The notes beneath the pieces are model-generated. The model saw nothing but the letters and a program-made list of their open reading frames with translations. It searched no databases and was not told the DNA's origin. Source: Priapulus caudatus (taxonomy: Eukaryota; Priapulida; Priapulimorpha; Priapulimorphida; Priapulidae). Taken from it: DNA of 21,465 nucleotides. Below, piece by piece: positions 16,741 through 21,465 of the stretch. A program made the position numbers and the translations under genes. Every line of letters starts with the position of its first letter. The first letter of the stretch is position 1. The stretch covers positions 252,597 through 274,061 of the forward strand of contig NW_014577082.1 in NCBI RefSeq assembly GCF_000485595.1. The letters are read 5' to 3'.

Positions 16741-16865
16741 TGATACAGGCAGCGGCCATGATCATGTGTCAAGCTTGAAATCTCAGGTTGAGCTTAAACA
16801 CCCTGCCGATCCAGTCACTCTCACTGCCTCCGCTAGAGAGGCGTCCTGTTGACCGATACTCACCG

Positions 16866-16989
16866 GTTACAATACTTGAGGCCGCCAGCTTAACGGAGTG
16901 AAAGCCAGTGGCCGATATCTTCGTAAACTTGGTAAAGTAAGCACCATTCAGGTTTATTGCACGCAGTTCTGCTACTTCCTTATTACACC
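16866..16989 (-). pseudogene. PDE2A: Broken copy of exon 13100-13212
   Basis: The minus strand matches the GAF-B C-terminal exon, including GTGTAATA at its start, AATGGTGCTTACTTTACCAA in the middle and a GGTGAGTATC donor. Several insertions break the frame, and its length is about 124 nt against 113. The exon cannot be translated as it stands. Confidence 0.88.
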
Positions 16990-17488
16990 CATGAAACGAA
17001 ATCAACCACGAAACATTACATGAGCATTGACTGCCTTCATTATAATTACGGTGAGAGTAGAAAGGCAGTGACGGGTACGCGTACAGGCATTGATATAAGA
17101 ACAGCATCGACATATGTCAACCAGCCTTAATTACGGAGTAATGAATGTCTTCCTTCAGCGACTCAGTCGATAAATAACATCAGCGGTTAGTAAATCCAAT
17201 AATTGTCGAAAAAGAATGGCAGGCCAACAAGAAATTGAATAGCCAGCAGCGCAGTGGATTCTGCTAGCAGCATGATAGCAGGCAGCATCAATGACAGCTC
17301 AGTAGAACAGCAGCAGTGACAGCGAAGTAGCGCCCTCCATAAACCGCATAATCATCTCAGCAGCATGGACGAGCCACCACCACCACCACCGACCACCCAC
17401 GTCACACACTCCCTCTTGGTGCCCTGAAAGCCAGCCAGCACGCACCTATATATCCACACCGCCGACCTGCGCAGACAGCGCCCCCTAC

Positions 17489-17657
17489 CTTCTGTGTCTG
17501 CCTATGGGATGCAGAGCAGTTGCGGCGTTCGGTCAAGGCCGGGTGGCTTCCAGTCGACGCCGCTTGTCAGAAGAGTGGGTTGCGAGTAGGGTCGCGAACT
17601 CCCGGTTGGCGAGTGGCCCGCGATGCCCTGGCTCCTCGCGGCAACGCACTTCGCTCG
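17489..17657 (-). pseudogene. PDE2A: Broken copy of exon 12377-12551
   Basis: The minus strand carries GCAG|CGAGCG at its start, GGGCATCGCGGGCCAC in the middle and AAG|GTAGGGGG at the donor. Many single-base indels remove the reading frame; length is about 169 nt against 175. On its 5' side (17658 onward) there is no CAG/CTG tract, unlike arm 1. Confidence 0.88.
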
Positions 17658-17725
17658 CTGCAAGATCGCACGCACTGATACATGCTCTCAACGATGGCCC
17701 GCGCACCGCAACGAAAATTCCCGCG

Positions 17726-17960
17726 GCGAGATGCTGTAGTGAACATTTGCCACCCGCCGGCGATGATGCTGTAAAGATAAGAACATTATATGCACGCCGA
17801 TAAGCGGACAAAGCCACCCCGCGATGATGCTGTAGTGAACATTTAGCCACCCGCCGGCGATGATGCTGTAGTGAACATTTAGCCACCCGCCGGCAAGCTG
17901 GACGGGCGAACATTTAGCACCGCCGCGATGATGGCTGTATGTGTAACATTTAGTTGTCAC
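17726..17960. repeat. 36-bp minisatellite found only in arm 2
   Basis: Five or six irregular copies of GATGATGCTGTAGTGAACAT plus TTAGCCACCCGCCGGC. It sits where arm 1 has about 2.1 kb including the misplaced GAF-A exon and the CAG tract. No related array was seen in arm 1. Confidence 0.85.
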
Positions 17961-18074
17961 GCGCCCCCTCTCCCCATACCCAGATACCGACGCCGTCATA
18001 TGTCGTAGCTGGCATATTTTTTATACGCAATGTCGGCAATACCATTATTATTACATTTGATTCACCTCCATGCC

Positions 18075-18500
18075 ACAACCGCGCTTTTCCACCGTCCTCC
18101 TCCCGCTGACACACTCTCCTACCACCCGCTTACAACCTCCCCCCCGGCCTACTCGATGCGCAATTCATCTACATGCACTGACCTCACATCTCTCCACATC
18201 CGCGTACCTTGACCATTCGTCGCCCTGCCTTACTCTCTATATATCTATTACTGCCCTCCTCACCCCTCCCTCCCGCTCATCACCTCTCCCCTCTCCTGAC
18301 CGCCTCCGGCGTTCTCGTCGCTCGTGTGGCACCTTTGCCCGGCACACACCTCTGCTCGTTGCGTCTGCACTCCGCCCCCATCTTACGCAGCCGACCTCGT
18401 CACGTTCTCACTCTCTTCTCGCCTTCCGAATGAGCATACCCTCTCTCCTCACCGTACGCATTCCTCCCCTCTCCAATACTCGCAGCTTTCGGCCCTTCCC
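18075..18500. repeat. Pyrimidine-rich counterpart of the 9971-10165 minisatellite
   Basis: CCTCTCC/CACTCTC-rich DNA adjoining the copy of exon 9880, matching in position and composition the reverse complement of the purine minisatellite. It is longer and much less regular. Open frames of up to 184 codons here are low-complexity Ser/Pro/Leu products. Confidence 0.6.
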
Positions 18501-18509
18501 TGTTGTCCT

Positions 18510-18617
18510 GCAGCACTTACTCCTGATCTCTGCTCCTCATGTCAAAGTACCTTTGCCCATCTCGACGTTTCGTCTCTCGTTCCCTTGTCAGCAGGAACTA
18601 TCAGCCCGTGAATACAG
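18510..18617 (-). pseudogene. PDE2A: Broken copy of exon 9880-9979
   Basis: The minus strand shows TTCAG followed by a variant of the exon start, then AGTTCCTGCTGACAAGGGAACG and GGGCAAAGGTACTTTGA, recognisably the CSLFLLDKEQ..VAKVFD exon with many indels. The donor end is not definable. Confidence 0.8.
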
Positions 18618-18919
18618 CTGAATAATGTGTGAGGATGACTGCGTGTACCCACTATCGCCAAACGCGTTGTCATCTGATTATGTTCAAAGGGAAAACTTAA
18701 TTCTAGGTTACGCGACGCGCAGCGGCGGAACTGCACCCAGAATTTTATTAGCGGTTTTCATGCTTAGAGGCGCACCGCAGGGAAATTTCCTGAAAAGCTT
18801 CTCGGCTTAATAAAATAGCTTTTAAATCGCATTCCTAATAATCTCTTTGTTTACAAAAAACACACTTTAAAAGATTGTTGGAAAAGGTTCGCAGCCAGTT
18901 CCAACCTCTGAAACATTTA

Positions 18920-19116
18920 CCGTCATCATGATCGCGTATAACCGCGGCGCCGCTATAAGCCGCACCTTAAATTTTGAATCGAGTGGTAACCAAGATATTG
19001 CGCTAGTATATTTACCTCACGGCTTATGGCCACTTATAAACCGACAGAGCAAATTACAGGGTTGAAATCTGAGGCCAAATTTCGGCGGTTAGTAATTTAC
19101 GCGAAGTATATTACGG
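18920..19116. mobile_element. Arm 2 copy of the 183-bp TA-flanked hairpin element
   Basis: Reverse-complement counterpart of 9421-9603 with numerous indels; TA dinucleotides flank both ends. It is part of the large inverted repeat rather than an independent insertion. Confidence 0.7.
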
Positions 19117-19119
19117 TAG

Positions 19120-20015
19120 AGCAGACAATGATGCAGCCAGCTAGTCCTGTATAATACTCGTAGCTGTAAACGAAGCAGCGGAATTCTCAATTAACTCTCC
19201 GGTTTAGATTTGACAGCATACTCATTGTTTCGTTAACCACACTGTATCGATAATTCTGACATGCCAACATGAATCGAGGTATCGATGCCTGCTCAAACAC
19301 ATCATTTTGGCAGGTGACCAACGATCCTGGGCGAATATGCCAATAGAGCTGTTATTGCAATATTTCAGGAAATGCGAGTGCCTTCTGCGAGAATGCAGTT
19401 ACTAGATACCACCCAAAATGTAACACGGTGAACAAAACCAAGGTGACTCTTTAACATCTACGAGGACATTTTTTACCAAAACTTCATGATGCAATGAAGC
19501 CAGCCACGGAATCTGCTTAATGGCTTTGAATTAGCCTTACATTGCCTTCTCACGACTGGACAGTGCAAGTTCAATTTGCATTCAACTTAGTAATTCACCA
19601 CACAATACTTTCCACACATATAATAGACGTTAAATAACAGTTTAGCAAGTATTTTTAACAGTTTACTCTGGATGTAGGTCAAGATCTGCTTCAAAATAAA
19701 CGTTTTTCTAGCTATAATATTACTACATTATACCCAGTTGAAGTAATGCACTTCTGCTAAATACAGACAATAAAAACAGCAACGATAGCACATATGAATT
19801 GACCAAAGCAAAGTAATATCTCAGACACTTTTGTCACTTCAACGGGCATGCCGCCCCGACCGGAGAGCAATAAAGCAAACCCAAACCTATTCACACCAGT
19901 CACGCAAACAGAACAGCTATACAATGAACAAATCCGCAAACAAAACTAGAGAAACATTAATCTAAATACAACTATCAAACTAAATACATATCCTCGGCCC
20001 TTTCTCGCCCACCTG
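19120..20015. other. Arm 2 copy of the intron between exons 8592 and 9880
   Basis: Non-coding; matches about 8660-9415 in reverse complement with scattered indels. Nothing additional is seen. Confidence 0.75.
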
Positions 20016-20017
20016 AC

Positions 20018-20083
20018 CTTCGCCTGAGTGACCCGATGTCTCGCCTTTTGCACTGATTTCCTTTAGCAGGTACGGTCAGTCCT
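20018..20083 (-). pseudogene. PDE2A: Broken copy of exon 8592-8655
   Basis: The minus strand has acceptor GTGTTACAG, then AGGACTGACCGTACCTGCTA, and GGCGAGACATCGGGTCACTC near the end. Compared with the intact exon, small insertions and deletions shift the frame and bring a stop codon in early. Length is 66 nt against 64. Confidence 0.88.
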
Positions 20084-21090
20084 CTGTAACACACCGGGTG
20101 AGAGGTATGTAAAGCCAGAGCGACACAACGCCTCGCGACCCGCTTCTCACGAGCAACAACTAACCTGCCAGCCACAAAGTGCCAGACACAAATCGTTTTC
20201 AGCGCGCATTCGCTCGGGACCCGTACAAAGATCGAGAGCAGCGAATACCGGGCAGAATTTTCTCTTACACGGAAAAACTTTGAATCTTTCCTGTACACTT
20301 CGAGCGTGACCGGCGGAGGAAACCAAACGGGCATCTTCCACGGACATGATGCTTCTGTTCGTATTCGGAGATCGTTGTTGGCGGGAATCAATACAGCGTT
20401 AAGGAGGTGAACCCTTATTTGTCTTTGCTGATACCCTCATTTAGATCTGGGCGAGAGAGACAACTCGGCTTCAGCATATAACTGAGTGTTTTTCCTCGCC
20501 AGTGTGTTTAGAGCAACATTGAGAACCAGTTCGAGAGGGAAATGGCATCCGCGATTGATGGTAAATGGCCGAACTCGATCGATTATCGCGATGGATTCGC
20601 GGGATTAAATAACAACAAGCAGTAAGATGACTGAAAGTGGCTCGTCGCTGAAATCGATCGTCATTAAAAAGGGGGAGCGTTCAGCATCTGCGCAAGCAAG
20701 CACTTGCACACGGTAATCACTGTTCGGACCGATACGTACGCACTATTCGCTATCACACGTGCGATGGTGTATCGTCATACATTGACAATCCTCCCCCTCG
20801 GATCAGTCGAATGTTTTACGCAAACACGGCTCTAACGGGAATTATGCCACGAACGTTATCCGTAAATCTTCCCCCCGGTTTGAAAAAATATGACATAAAT
20901 ATATAAATTATATATATATATACGTTTTTAAATATATATGCTCTAGCGCGATCTGTCCTGGTCACATTCGGGCCATGCAGTGGGACGACCGGTCGGAAGA
21001 AAGTAAAGAATTATGCGATACCCAGTCGGTAGGGCTCGGAGACCGGGATGATCGGTATGCTGCTAGGGCGCCCTGTTCTCCAGTTGATGA
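20084..21090. other. Arm 2 copy of the intron upstream of exon 8592
   Basis: Non-coding inverted copy of about 7700-8590, including the TA microsatellite near 20897-20940. No independent features. Confidence 0.75.
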
Positions 21091-21465
21091 GGTGGGTAAC
21101 GGACGGAGTTATCACAACGTGCATGGCATGAGTCCTGACCGAGCGAGGGGAATCGCGACAGGCGAGAGTGATCGAGAGGAAGGTCCCACCCGGGGTTCCT
21201 CATCGGCCCATATCCTCCGGTACATCGAAACCATAGTTCCGCGAGCATTCCTGTAATATCTCAGCAGCATCCTCATCTTTTGCTCCAGCATCCGTGGCGG
21301 AGCGCAGCGCGCGATATCGCCTGAAGTCTCACATGCGACGGGTGAGGTCAATCATCGGATGCTAGTCGGCGGCGTCCGGTTGGCGCCCTTCGCCCGCAGT
21401 CGACCACGGTGTCCAAGCTGCGCATGAGTTCGCAGCGCCCCTGAGGCTCAGACTATTGCGTCCTC
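21060..21465 (-). pseudogene. Broken copy of the end of the open frame at 7020-7727
   Basis: Reverse-complement counterpart of about 7370-7710, truncated by the window end. Segments such as GGACGCCGCCGA and GAGGATGCTGCTGAGATATTACAG are shared. Indels break the frame, so the copy gives no coding support for the unassigned open frame. Confidence 0.7.

Larger units (their letters stand above)
16741..21465. repeat. Arm 2 of the large inverted repeat, indel-rich
   Basis: Reverse complement of about 7360-13328, running to the end of the window. Differences from arm 1 are mostly one- or two-base indels scattered at similar density through exons, introns and the 9421 element. For example, exon text CTGTGCAATAAACTG reads CTGCGTGCAATAAACCTG here. 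Arm 2 is shorter because it lacks the 10200-12370 segment and has reduced triplet tracts. The pattern favours uncorrected long-read sequence over neutral divergence. Confidence 0.88.

Noticed and set aside
17726-17960. 36-bp repeats resembling a CRISPR array
   Set aside because: The units abut and vary by indels; no spacers; eukaryotic context.
18030-18621. Ser/Pro/Leu-rich open frames in the pyrimidine stretch
   Set aside because: Counterpart of an intronic purine minisatellite plus a frame-broken exon copy; compositionally driven.
20018-20391. Minus-strand open frames near the copy of exon 8592
   Set aside because: None is in the frame of the exon, and the copy is broken by indels.

Overview
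This is a stretch of animal (metazoan, probably invertebrate) nuclear DNA. It has short exons with GT..AG borders, long introns, abundant CA/TG, CAG/CTG and longer tandem repeats, and small hairpin elements. It shows no bacterial gene organisation. The species cannot be named from the sequence.

The only gene I can identify is a PDE2A-type cGMP-stimulated 3',5'-cyclic nucleotide phosphodiesterase. Six + strand exons (2809-2930, 3283-3322, 8592-8655, 9880-9979, 12377-12551, 13100-13212) join in perfect phase into 204 codons. They cover the end of GAF-A, the connecting helix and essentially the whole cGMP-binding GAF-B domain, and every residue position that contacts cGMP in mammalian PDE2A is kept. 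The catalytic HD domain and the N-terminus lie outside the window. A seventh exon-like piece (10819-10871) encodes the START of GAF-A but lies between two GAF-B exons, in a phase that cannot be spliced there.

The second large structure is an inverted repeat. About 7360-13328 is repeated in reverse complement as about 16741-21465. The second arm carries broken copies of four of the exons (8592, 9880, 12377, 13100), then runs on to a noisy version of the next PDE2 exon (15661-15752, minus strand). The arms differ mostly by scattered one- or two-base indels, at similar density in exons and introns. This looks more like an unpolished long read or contig joined tail-to-tail to the polished copy than an old duplication. 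The two arms also disagree in the intron before exon 12377. Arm 1 has about 2.1 kb there, including the misplaced GAF-A exon and a CAG tract. Arm 2 has a 36-bp minisatellite instead.

Layout: 1-2808 upstream or intron DNA with a 67-bp inverted repeat; 2809-3322 two exons; 3323-8591 a repeat-rich intron holding an unassigned 235-codon open frame (7020-7727) and a candidate 60-nt exon (5914-5973); 8592-13212 four GAF-B exons separated by minisatellites and triplet repeats; 13213-15660 repeats and the inter-arm spacer; 15661-21465 noisy minus-strand copy. No RNA genes, CRISPR array or autonomous transposon were recognised.
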